Below are positions 48,475 through 59,311 of a stretch of DNA of 64,000 nt, in pieces. The notes beneath the pieces were generated by a model that was not told where the DNA came from, ran no database searches, and was given only the letters and a program-made list of their open reading frames with translations. Source of the stretch: Carnegiea gigantea (Eukaryota > Streptophyta > Magnoliopsida > Caryophyllales > Cactaceae); contig JAKOGI010002227.1 of the NCBI GenBank assembly GCA_029747015.1, forward strand, positions 60,001 through 124,000, given 5' to 3'. Every line of letters starts with the position of its first letter. The stretch's first letter is position 1. Made by a program: the position numbers and the translations under genes.

Positions 48475-49868
48475 TATTAGATTTACCCATACAAGGATAC
48501 AAGAGGGGGGTGAATTGTGTCTACTAGTTTTTTTTCGGTTTTCTCAAAACACTCATCAGAACTGTTTAGAACGCGTGTTTACAGTAAAGCAGAAACAAGT
48601 ATAATTATAAAAACAGTAAAGGAGACACAATATTTTTACGTGAAAAACTACCTATGGCCCAACTGAGGTGTAAAAACCACGATCTACCACCATAAGATTT
48701 CAACAACACTTTCACTAAATGGGTCGAACACGTTACAACCGTAACACACGTAACTTAGTCTACCCAAGACTCTCATTACAAACACACATCCAAAATCTCC
48801 CAAGACTTGGACAAATACTCACGGACACGTCCCCTACGGACACAACATCCAATGTCTACCAAGACTTGGACAACCTCTTATCACGATGGCGGAAAAGAGA
48901 TAAAGAACATCTTACTTGAATGCTTCTAAATAAGCTAAGTGTAAGGTACGATGAAACTCCTATTATGCCAATAATGAAGACTCGATTAAGCACTCTTTTT
49001 AAAGATTTTTCTCACAGAAAAATTCAGACTCAGAAAAGCAATTTTAGCACTTGAAAATCGTGAAAAACCCTGAGAAAAGTTGAGGGAATCGGCTGCTTAA
49101 ATAGCGGGATAAGTATGCTTGTCGTGCAAGGATGAGAGCAATCTCCACTTTTCTTTGCCATTCCCTAATCTGAGAGTTACCAATCTTTCTTATAGGATAG
49201 GATCAAACATTTGGAGGATATTTTTTCCTTAGGAGATAAGATCAAATATTTAGGAAAGATATTTTTTTCTTAAGCGAGATAGGATTAAATCTTCTCACCA
49301 AATATTTGGAAAATATTTTGTCTCTTAAGCAAGGGAAGAAATAGTTTTAGATTTTGACTGACATAAATTAATTTCAATTGTTTCCTGAAAAATGTCAGTC
49401 TAAAATCCTTTTAAGAAAAACATTGAAATTCGAATTTTTATTCCCAGCTTCAGAACACTATAGACCTGGCCTCTTGGACCTATCCTGAGACAGTGTTCTG
49501 AAGTACTTAAAAAACCTTTCAAAGCAAACGCTAAGTCAAGACCTTCTAATTGATATATTAACAAGAATCTAAAAAATAAAACTCATACTAAGCCTAAGAC
49601 TCTTGTTATCAGCTGAACTCCTTGGACATGATTTTGATGTTCCATGCAATGCTCCATGCTCTGTGCTCAGAACTGTTCTGAGGCAATGTTCTCAGACTCT
49701 TGTCATCAGCTGGGTTCTTTGTGCATGTATTGACTTTGATGCTTCATGCTCCTTTGAACCGCTCCAAGTATTTTCAGATCCTGTCTCAACACACAACTCA
49801 AGCACAGCATATTGGCTGGTCCATTTGGATTGTTATCATCAAAACCTTACACATTAATTGGGTCAACA
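48475..49868 (-). repeat. 5' LTR of element C
   Basis: The partner of 40498-41892. On the minus strand CGCTATTTAAGCAG at about 49092-49105 is a TATA-box candidate. It ends GGGTCAACA on the plus strand, followed by the duplication CTTCC. Confidence 0.93.
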
Positions 49869-50136
49869 CTTCCCTCTAATAATTTTAACTTAGGAGGGAA
49901 AGTGTACTTTAATTTTCTGATTTTTATATATATCTTCTCTCCCCACTTTATGTAAATTCCCTCTCATTGACAATACCGACGAACATTATAAATATAATAA
50001 TGACCTACTTTTTTATTCGTTATCTAATGATGATTTTTTGATAAACTTAAAAGATAAAAAATCACTTTTGCTGTTATTAAGAACATTTAACAATGAATTT
50101 TATGTTTGGTCGTTAAAAATCTAATTTCTAGTAGTG

Positions 50137-52625
50137 CACTCATTTCTCCTTCCACGCCTTTAGGTTGTCCTTGAGCAGTGTGTCCTCCTTTCCAATGCTC
50201 CTTACGCACCTTTAGCCCCCAAGGGGCTAAGGATTACTAAGCACCGCCCTAGACTAGTCGTTACACCTTTAGCTCCCTAAGGCTAAGGATCGCTAAGCAC
50301 AGTCCTCGGTCGATCGCTGCACTACGCCTCTGGCCTGAGGGGCTAAGGTTGTCCTTGAGTTGGGCCTCTATACGCCCAACACTCCTGGGCATCCTCTTGC
50401 CCACCGCTCCTTGCACTTCTAAGGTCATCCTCGAGCAGGGCGTTTTCTCGCCCAACGCTTCTTATACGCCTTTAGCCCCAAGGGGCTAAGCCTGCCTTTG
50501 AGCGAGCATCCTCCTTCCCAACACTCCTTACTCACCTTTAGCCCCCAAGGTTATGAGGATTGCTAACCACCTCTCTACATCGCTCATTACACCTATAGCA
50601 CCCCGGGGCTAGGGATCGCTAAGCAGGGTCCTAGGCTGGTCACTACACCGTGCCTTCAGCCCAAATGGCTAAGGGCGTCCTTGAGCCAGGAGTCCTCTAG
50701 TCCAATGCTCCTTGAGTTGGGCGTCCTCTCATCCATAATTCCTTCCACGCCTTTAAGATTGTCCTTGTGCGGGGTAGCCTCCCGCCTAATACCCCTTACA
50801 CACTATCAGCCCCCAAGGGGCTAAGAATTGCTAACCACCACTCTAGACTGATGTTACACCTTTAACTCTGTGGGACTAAGGATCGCTAAGCACGGCTCTA
50901 GGCTGGTCGCTACACCATGCCTTTGGCCTAAGGGCCTAAGGTCTTCCTTGAGTTAGGCCTCTAATCACCCCACGCTCCTTGAGTTGTGCGTCCTATTACC
51001 CATCGCTCCTTACTTCCTTAAGGCCGCCTATGAGCTGGGCGTCTTCTCACTCATCGCTCCTTTCGTGCCTTTAAGGCCATCCTTAAGCGGGGAGTCCTCT
51101 CGCCCAACGCTTCTTGAGCTGGGCGTCTTCTCGCCCATCGCTCCTTCGGTGCCTTTAAGGCTATCCTTAAGTGGGGCATCCTCTTGCCCAATGCTCCACA
51201 CACACCTTTTAGCCCCTAAGGGTCTAAGGGTCACTAAGTACGACCCTATGTCGGTCGCTGCACCTTTAGCCCCCTAGGGGTTAAGGGTCGCTAAGAATGG
51301 CCCTAGGTCGGTCGTTACACCTTTAGTCCCCAAGGACTAAGGATCACTAAGAGTAGCCCTAGACTGGTCTAGCTGCACTGCGTCTTTAGCCTAAAGGGCT
51401 ACGGTTGTCCTTTAGTTGGGCTTCTACTTGCCCAATGCTCCTTGAGCTGGGTATCCTCTTGCCCATCACTCATTGGCCTTTAGGGTCATCCTTGAACTGG
51501 AAGTCCTCTTGCGTATTGCTCCTTGTGCCTTTAAGGCCGTCCTTGAGTTGGGCATCCTCTCGCTCATCGATCCTTTTAGGCCTTTAAGGTCATCCTTGAG
51601 TGGGGTGTCCTCTCGCCCAACACTCTTTACACCTTTACCTCCCAAGGGGCTGAGGATCACTAAGCACGACCCTAGGCCAGCCGCTACGCCTTTAGCCCCC
51701 AATGAGCAAAGGGTCGCTAAGCACAACACTAGGTTGGTCACTACACCTTTAGCCCCCGAGAGGTTGAGGGTTGCTAAGCACAATCCCTAGGTCGGTCGTT
51801 GCACCTTTAGCTCCTAAGGGTTAAGGATCACTAAGTATGGCCCTAGGCTGGTCGCTGCACCACACCTGTGGACTAACCGGCTGAGGTCGTCCTTAGGTTG
51901 GGCCTCTACTCACCTAACACTCCTTGAGTTAGGCGTCCTCTCACCCATCAGTCCTTGTACCTTTAAGGTCGTCCTTGAGCTAGGTATCCTCTCGCCCATT
52001 GCTTCTTACGCCTTTAAGGTCATCCTTAAGTTGGGCGTCCTTTCACTCATCACTCTTTTCGTGCTTTTAAGGTCATCCTTGAGTAGGGCATTCTCTCGCC
52101 CATCGCTCCTTTCGCACATTCAAGGTCATATTTGAGCGGTGCATCCTCTAGCGCATCACTCCTTTGACGCCTTTAAGGCTGTCTTTGAGTGAGGCGTCCT
52201 CTCGCCCTACGCTTCTTATGTGCCTTTAGCACCAAGAGGCTAAGGTCATCCTTAAGCCAGGCGTTCTCTCGCCAATGCTTCTTGAGTTGGGCATCCTCTC
52301 GTCCATCGCTCCTTTTGCACCTTCAAGGCCGTCCTTGAGCAGGGCGTTCTATCGTCAAATGCGCCATATGCACCTCTTGCCCCAAGGGGCTAAAGTCATC
52401 CTTAAGTTGGCCTTCTCCCCACCCAACACTCTAAACAAACCTTTAGCCCCAAGGGGCTACAGACGACCTTGAGCTGGGCATCATGTCGGCAAATGCTCCT
52501 TATGTGCATTTGCCCCCTAATGGCTCAGGTTGTTCTTGAGTAGGGTTTCCTCTAGCCCGACACTTCTTTCGTGTCTTTAACCAAAGAGAAAGAATGATGA
52601 GCAAGTTCCAAACCTCAAAACACAC
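50137..52625. repeat. Minisatellite of the LARD-like element, right part
   Basis: Two unit types alternate. One is the hairpin unit (TTTAGCCCC(C)AAGGGGCTAAGG, then ATCGCTAAGCACGGCCCTAGG). The other reads like CTTGAGCTGGGCGTCCTCTCG followed by CCCATCGCTCCTT and GCCTTTAAGG. Units are 50-65 bp and diverged. This continues the array at 36240-37009 across the CACTA insertion. Open frames here are repeat artefacts. Confidence 0.88.
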
Positions 52626-52699
52626 CATAGGGATTATATTAATTTCATATCCCGCCTACCCACCTCAGAATGCGTGCAGGTAAAATGTGAGGGGCTACA
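52626..52699 (+). other. LARD-like element 3' interior with purine tract
   Basis: Unique sequence after the minisatellite, ending in GTGAGGGGCTACA just before the 3' LTR, a plausible polypurine tract. Confidence 0.6.
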
Positions 52700-53173
52700 T
52701 GATTTGGAAAAATATGGGCCATATGCCTTCACCACAACAAGGTGCCTAGGAAAGACAAGTTAAGAAACTCACACATTTGTTTGAGTTAGCAAAAGAGGCC
52801 CAAATAGGTCAGAATAAAGGAAAGTTATCAAATGACCATCTTACCCTTGAGTTACTCTGGCTATAAATAGACACCACCATCATCTCTAGCACATGATTCA
52901 AGGCATCACAAGAATTCGTATCGTCAAAGCATATTCTTAGGCAATAGTGTTGTTAGATTTCTTTATTCTCAAAGTTGCAATCTTTAAAGCTCTATTCTTT
53001 ATGAATTCCTTCCCGATCTCTGACTTGATCGTTGAAGGGGCATTCCTCAGGTCCACACCTGAGATCTACCTTTTTTTTGCAAGTCATGAGCTTTAGGCCG
53101 AGTTGACTTCGAAGGTTGCCACGCATAAGTCCACTCTTCCGACACATCATAAAAATTAGTTTCTCTAAAAACA
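52700..53173 (+). repeat. 3' LTR of the LARD-like element
   Basis: The diverged partner of 29024-29503, with TATAAATAGACACC near 52862. It is followed by the second AGACC duplication at 53174-53178. Confidence 0.88.
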
Positions 53174-53178
53174 AGACC

Positions 53179-54415
53179 CATATTGATTATAAGTTGTTGA
53201 AATATATCTCATATTAAAAAATCATATTCATCGCGAAATACACTTGGTTAAGGGTCCTAGTTAACTATTAAAAAGCTAGTCTTTTTTAGGACGTGTTATT
53301 TTCAACTTACCATAAGTACCTATCAACAATCTTTAGAACATTTTAGCACAATTCAGCATAAATGAATCATTTAACATCAATTAGCATAATTCACCACAAC
53401 TCAACACTATTCAACACTTGTAAAAGGTACTTATAGATTAGGTTGTGATTAAACCCTAGTTACTTAATTGTTTATCAATAATTGGACTTATTTTACTATT
53501 GATGTAAATATAATTATTATTGTAATTGTAAAATTCATTGAACGTTACTGGTTATTAATTTTCCAAAATTACATAATTATTTTAAGAACATAATTGAAAT
53601 TGACATGCAATTTTTTAAAAAGCATACTTATAACAAAAAAATTAATTATTGACTAACAACTTTCAACTCCAATTTATATTAATGTAACTATCTACCACAT
53701 CTTAGCAATTTGTATTTGTGATAAAAAATTAATCAAGGTGCGGTGAAAGATATTAAAGTGGATGCATAAATTGAAACCTCATAATCATGTTTACATTATT
53801 ATATAGCAAGTTTTACATTTGAAAAGTTTATTTGACTTCAAGAGAAGGGTATGACAATCACTCTAAGGGTATCGTATATGGCAAAAAATTACAATCCTCA
53901 TACATTTGACGCATGCAATAAAGTTGCAATGAATGAACTCTGAGCTGCACTTGTTAACAACATTTTGAACTCTATGGCATGTTGAAAAGCAAGTCATAAA
54001 TTATAGTTTTACTCTATATTCTATTTTATATTTATGGTATAACGTATTGAATTCTTAATCCTCAATTTGTAATGGTGACTTGTTATGTCAACTTCAAACA
54101 GTAGGAGTACTTGCAAATTTTTCGCATATTATACATAAATTAAAAAAGGTCATTCATAAATTAATTTACAACAATAGTAGTATATATACAACTCATTGGA
54201 ATATTTATATATTCTGTCACAAGACAAATACATATTAATTTACAATAGCTCATATTGACTGTAACACATTTAAAATACTTTATAAATACATTTGTTGGCT
54301 TAGTTAAAATTGCATATAAATGAATGTTATACAATTCAACACAATTAAGATGTTTCTACATAGTTAAGCAATAAAGACTAATAAGTACGTATGATAAGTA
54401 CAAAAAAGCATGCAT
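53179..54415. other. AT-rich intergenic, no gene seen
   Basis: No coding signal. At about 53330-53425 there are short imperfect repeats of CAACACAATTCAGCATAA type. Confidence 0.55.
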
Positions 54416-54418
54416 TTA

Positions 54419-56423
54419 GGGTGTGTTTGGTAGGGGGTAAAATCATTTTTCCGAAAAATAATTTTCCGATTTTACGCTGTTTGGTAAAAAACGAAGGGGA
54501 AAATCATTTTCAGGGGAAAATGATTTTACCCCATAGGAAGGAAAATAATTTCCCCTAAATTTGGCCGTAAAACACTTTTCCTCTCGCCTCCTCCTCTTCG
54601 AAATACAGCCGACTCTCTTTCTCTCTTCGAAACACACCACCTTCGAATCGATTTGAATCTCTCTCTCTTCGAATTTTTCTCGGCTCCTCCTCTCTCTCTC
54701 TCTTCTTGCTCGAAGTTTACTGGAAGCAACGCAGTCCTGGTCATGGCATTTCTGCAAGCAACGGGTGCTAGTGTCTTGAATCTGTTCTATTTTTAGGGTT
54801 TCTGCTCGAAAAAGTGAAGGCCTTTGATTTCTTTAGTAAGTATCTCAAATTTGTTTCATTGAATTTGGTTTGATTTTTCAGTAAGTATCTCGAATCTGTA
54901 AGCATTGGTTGCTAGGGTTTCGATTCGATTCTTCAGTAATTGGTATTGTGATTTTGGAACCCACGTCAGGTATTTCTTTCTTCAGTAAGTATTTCTAGCA
55001 TTCTGGGTGTCTAAGTTTGAGGTTTCAGTTTCCCAATTTCTCTATTCTTGTCTTCAGATCTATTCTTATCTAATTTTGTTGTTGATTTGGGTTTTGGATC
55101 TTTGTTGAATTCGGCCAGTCATTCCCTGCTTGTTAGACCGAATTGCCCTGAGTTGAATACATGACAGTGGCAGTGGATAAAGGGTTAGAAGTTTAGAGAA
55201 TGGATTCACTGTTTCTGAAAAAATATTCCGAGAAATCTCTGTGGTTAACTTAGCGTCCAATTTTGGTATTGTTTAATACTTGTGAGGATCTTTGCTAGGA
55301 GACTGGAAGGTTTGTGTTCTACGTATGCAGCACCCAAATAAAAGGGTAGTCCTTATGTCCTTTTTGTTAAAATCTATCACCTTTGTTTTCAATTTTTTTG
55401 TGAGTCCATTATAAACAAGGTCTACCTAAGAATGAACATAGTTGTTAGGCAGGCTTCTTGTTAGGTAGGCCTCTATTTGACTGCAATTAGTACTTTTTGA
55501 ATGCAATCACTGGATTTTGATCTTTCAAATGGCATTGTTACAAGAGTAATATAGCATTAGCTGTAGATATTCTATTGTTACGTGTTCTGTATCCCCTCTT
55601 GTAGTCCTTATTTGCTTAACTTACAGCTATTTCCCTGGTTAGCGACATATTTTCCTTTTCTTGCCGCCCCCCCCCCAAAAAAAAAAACCTTCCAATGTGA
55701 CCAGAGTGTTCATATTAGTTATTTTGCTTCGAATTTTCATCTTATCTATCAACCCCCTGTACATAGGACTAATGGCCCTATTAAAATCATCTTTGCCTGG
55801 TTTTGCTTTTGGCTTATTTGAGACAACATAAATTGTGAATGAGAACCCGTGATGACGGTTTGAAAATTCAAAACATCTCCTCCCAAATGACAGAAGTGGC
55901 TATAACTCTCCAAAAGATTTCTAAATCTAAGCTCGATGTCGACCTTCTTTATCAGAAAGTGATGAAAACTGAAGGGTTTGAAGAAGACTTTTTGGCTAGT
56001 GTTTTCGATCATCTCGTCGAGCATGAGAACCTTGCAAAGGGCTTTCTAGCAAAGAGCGACAAACTGAGGAAACTTTGGATTGAAAAATTCAAGGAAAACA
56101 ATTGAATGATGTTGACTCTTTTTCCCCCTTACCCTTCTTTGGCTAAGGAAAAGAACAATATTATTATGACTTTGTAGCAAACAATTGACTGATATAAGGT
56201 CTGTTTGATTTTGATGACTTTGTAGCAAACAATTGGCTGGTTATATATTAGGTTAGCTTATTCGTAGCAGCAGAAAATGATTTTTATGACTTTGTAGCAA
56301 ACAAATGATTTTTCATTCTACCAAACAGCAGAAAATGAAAGTATAAAATCATTTTCCTTGGGAAAATATTTTCCATGGAAAATGATTTTCCAAGAAAATG
56401 ATTTTACTCCCTACCAAACACAA
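54419..56423 (+). mobile_element. PIF/Harbinger-like element, non-autonomous
   Basis: A 2.0-kb segment with terminal inverted repeats: GTGTGTTTGGTAGGGGGTAA at the left, and its near complement ending in CTACCAAACACAA at the right. TTA flanks both sides (54416-54418 and 56424-56426). The left 130 bp and right 100 bp are further related by AAAATCATTTTCC-type motifs. The interior has a pyrimidine-rich leader-like zone (about 54580-54720), GTAAGT-type sites and the end of a protein-coding exon at 55839-56105. TTA target and GTGTTTGG ends fit PIF/Harbinger. The transposase is absent, so this is an internally deleted copy. Confidence 0.68.
55839..56105 (+). pseudogene. C-terminal fragment of a Myb/SANT-like Harbinger-associated protein
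   Basis: The frame encodes 88 residues. The C-terminal half (DLLYQKVMKTEGFEEDFLAS, then FDHLVEHENLAKGFLAK and LRKLWIEKF) resembles the end of plant Myb/SANT-like proteins, the usual second protein of PIF/Harbinger elements. The DNA-binding N-terminal part is not present, and the ATG at 55839 is probably internal. A polypyrimidine stretch precedes it, so it may be a last exon. The family call is from memory of pattern and uncertain. Confidence 0.45.
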
Positions 56424-56426
56424 TTA

Positions 56427-59311
56427 ATAGTGATTTAACTAATTATACTAATATAACTTGGGTTTTGATCCGTGGTTACATCAAAGCCACTCATGACAGT
56501 CTATTAAGAAGCCCTTTGACTTGAGCCCTTGGGGATTAAACAGCCCATTGTTCACGAAGGCTTGGTGTCGTGTATCATTCCAACTTGCAATGCAAGCAAG
56601 CATCCCTATGGGCCAAGTCAATTAAGCACGATTTGAATCCGCTGGTCAATGAGCCTGATAGGGGTTCAACCCCATCCCCAACAGCGTACGTTTCACCGAA
56701 TATTTTATTGTATTCCATCAAAAGGACAAAAGAAATCTTTTTTAAAAAGAAAAAATTCAATCTTTTCGTTAAAACTCAAGAAGAGGAAAGAAGTGAAACA
56801 TTTCTACTCCACCTCATCACCCCATTATTTCCAAAGGGTGAAAATTCAAGTTGAAAATCTGATAAAGTTGACCCACAATTTAGCATCAAATCTAGATAAC
56901 TAAAATTCTAACCCAAAATAAGAAACTTGACGTAGAAAAAATATAAAATTCATACCAAAATTAGCCCAAATTAACAATGATTTGACCCAAACACGAACAA
57001 AAATGACCCAACTTTAAACTAACCTGACTCAAATCCGAACCAACCAAACTCAGATTCCAAATCTTCGACGAGCTCACAAGCTCGAAAAAAGCAACTGCAA
57101 TTGTTGGGTGTGAAGCAAGGATTCAATTTCAGCTTTGGTCGCGATACGACAAAATCGTTCTAATACCGCAATTGCATTCCATATCGCGGCATAAAAACGC
57201 GTTTCAATCAACTCCAAAACTTTTCCAATACGACCGTTTCTTCGCGGTTCGGCCACATTTATAATCCATGGTGGGAAGGGAAGGGGTGAATAAAAGAGGC
57301 AGCAAATTATCAAAATTACCAACGGTTTGGATCGCTAGTTTGCAACAAAAAACAACCCAAACTGAAACACATTCCAAAATCCAAACGATCTAGAAACCAT
57401 CGTGGGATCGATCTTCACACCCCCCCCCCCCCCCCAAAAGGGGGAAAAAAGGGGGGGGGGGATCAACGTCAGCGTGGATCATGGCTTTAACTCTCCAACC
57501 ATCACAAACAGCACTGTGTCCTCTAAGAGTCAATCGTGCATGAAGCAGAATCAAGTTTGTTGAGCCAATCCACTCTCAGAAGACTCAGTTGTCCATCTAC
57601 CGGTTTGAGATCTCATTCCAAACAGAATTCGAGAAAATCACATTCCCAAGGACTTCAAAATTTCACATACATCGAAGAATGAATATATCCAAAGAATCAG
57701 GCACCAGGGAGTTATAGATATCGTGTAGATATGCTCAGTGAAAAGGTCCCTAGACAACAGTAATAAAACAGAAAGCAACTGTAAAAAATACAATTGACTG
57801 ACTTCTAAGAGACATAGATGATGTAACTTAGCTCACTGAAAAAGTGCAGAGCAAAAAGAGGAGGGAAAAAAAATTAGCAGATCTCATTGAAGAAGTGCAT
57901 CAGGAAGCAACTTACAGAAATGTGCAAAAACTGTGCAGCAAGTTAGAATCTTATGCAAAGACAAAGGAAGAGAATGATGACAATGAATCCAACTTTTGTC
58001 ACTTTCATACTGCTGTCAGCATCAAAGTGATGCATAATTCACCTTTTACCATCATCCTATTATATGTCCACTGGGAACTCCTGGGATCTACTTCTTCCTT
58101 ACCTGCATCCTTACGTGGACCGTGGATATCTTCCGGTGATCTGAGGGGGCATCTGCCGCTGCCTTCCCAGCCACTGTTTTAAAACAGATCAGACTATTAC
58201 AGGCAACATTGTATCGCTCACAACAACAATGAAGTAAGAACATAAAATGTTCAGATTTTGGCAGGCCGAATAATTTTTAAGCACTTATTGAAGATGCAGC
58301 TAGCATGATCTCTTAATAGTAGAAAAGACCATTCCCGCACTTTGCATCAAACCTGCAAAGCATTCTACACTCTCATTGACAGCTAAAATAGCCTTAGACA
58401 GGCTGCTAAAGAAAAGTATAATGGTAAGTTATCAAAGGTTTGAATTCATAGAGCCATGCACAGCAAATAATGTATACAAAGCAGCACCTCGTATTGCCCA
58501 GTCGGTGTGTGGGGGAAGAGGGGTTTGAAGGTGTGAATGGTCTTCAAAAGCAGCCTATCAACTTGTTTCAAGATGTCAAGGACAAGGTCACATATATTCG
58601 ACCTCCCCGTACTTACTGAGGGCTTTTCAAATGTCCGACCTGTTAAAAGCTTCCAGCAAGCAAACAGATCTGTACCTGTAGGATTCAAATTCAATCACAT
58701 TTGATTATTTATCATCAGATTCTTCAACCTACTATGCCCCAATTATGATTTATGAAAAATAATGTTGCTCGTATTCAGCAAGTAGTAAACATGTAACACA
58801 GACCCATGTCTCGGAGCAACACATCAGATATTGACTACCAGTCTAAAACCATGACCACCACACTATAATGGAAACAAGATAATCAAATACTCTAGGCTCC
58901 GTGATACAGTTCACCACAGAAAGGGAACCGGTAAGAGTCGAACCCTGGCTCTGTCAGCTTGTCAAAGAGAGTTGAATGACCATCTTGCAGTTGCAAATAA
59001 GGGGCACTTCTGATTGATCGAAGGACATGTAAAAAATATAAAAATCACTGTCAAGAGCTTATCACCAAAACAACACTTGCTGTAACCAAGTTTTACTTAC
59101 ATAACAATTAACTGAACGTATTACATGAAAAATCAACACAAACATGAGCACCGAGAAACAAGAAATAAAATTCCGCAATATAGACTAAGCTGAATGCACA
59201 TCTATAATATCGGGAGGATTGGAAGGGGAAAGACACAACTCATTGGGAGAAATAAGACAAAAATTCAATTGATCCGAAAAATAGGGATTCACAATCATTG
59301 CTATCTTTCTA
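56427..59311. other. Intergenic, no assigned gene
   Basis: No recognised gene. Three short open frames deserve mention but have no family features: 57074-57322 minus, 57844-58182 plus (N-terminal half Lys/Glu-rich, coiled-coil-like) and 58446-58694 minus. The minus-strand 58450-59300 region lies downstream of AP-3 delta and may hold its 3' UTR. Confidence 0.5.
57421..57461. repeat. Poly-C / poly-G tract
   Basis: A run of about 15 C is followed by AAAAGGGGGAAAAAA and about 11 G. It could form a hairpin or quadruplex, or reflect uncertain base calling in homopolymers. Confidence 0.85.

Larger units (their letters stand above)
40498..49868 (-). mobile_element. Sirevirus-type Ty1/copia element with internal deletions (element C)
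   Basis: A 9371-bp element in minus orientation with LTRs of about 1395 bp (40498-41892 and 48475-49868). The 5-bp duplication CTTCC is at 40493-40497 and 49869-49873. A primer site lies at 48461-48472 and a purine tract just after 41892. gag, protease, parts of integrase, reverse transcriptase and RNase H, and an env-like ORF are recognisable but heavily broken. Two deletions relative to element A remove the integrase core (about 610 bp, junction near 45825) and most of the reverse transcriptase including YVDD (about 770 bp, junction near 45105). Both LTRs begin TATTAG on the plus strand, so the sense-strand ends are TG...TA instead of TG...CA. Confidence 0.93.
37010..50136. mobile_element. 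CACTA-type DNA transposon 2, gene-poor, split by a Sirevirus
   Basis: The left end reads CACTACTAGGAAAGAC and the right end, inverted, CACTACTAGAAATTAG. The flanking triplets are CGC (37007-37009) and CAC (50137-50139), a 3-bp duplication with one change if the ends are placed correctly. Subterminal motifs of AACGATGAAA and CGTCGTTATTAG type occur in the left 250 bp. Removing the Sirevirus (40498-49868) leaves about 3.75 kb with no recognisable transposase, so this is a non-autonomous element. It interrupts the minisatellite of the LARD-like element. It is not a copy of CACTA element 1: apart from CACTAC the ends differ. Confidence 0.8.
29024..53173 (+). mobile_element. Gene-less LTR retrotransposon (LARD-like), host of a nest
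   Basis: Two LTRs of about 475-480 bp (29024-29503 and 52700-53173) are flanked by the same five bases AGACC (29019-29023 and 53174-53178). The left LTR is followed by GATTGATACTGTTTGTGGG, which resembles the GGCGCCGTCTGTGGGAA-type primer site of some plant LTR elements. The right LTR is preceded by GTGAGGGGCTACA, a plausible purine tract, so orientation is plus. Subtracting the copia at 30482-35377 and the CACTA element at 37010-50136 leaves about 6.1 kb. That remainder has no gag, protease, integrase or reverse transcriptase, and much of it is minisatellite. It would need an autonomous relative to move. The LTRs are clearly diverged (about 20% by eye), so it is the oldest layer. Confidence 0.85.

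Noticed and set aside
50984..51790. Several 60-105-codon ORFs on both strands
   Set aside because: They are all inside the minisatellite and reflect repeat units whose length is near a multiple of three.
36240..52625. Regularly spaced repeats reminiscent of a CRISPR array
   Set aside because: This is a eukaryotic genome, the units are contiguous and diverged, and there are no unique spacers of constant length. It is a minisatellite.
58930..58965. tRNA T-arm-like GGTTCGACTC on the minus strand
   Set aside because: No matching acceptor, D or anticodon arms could be folded around it.
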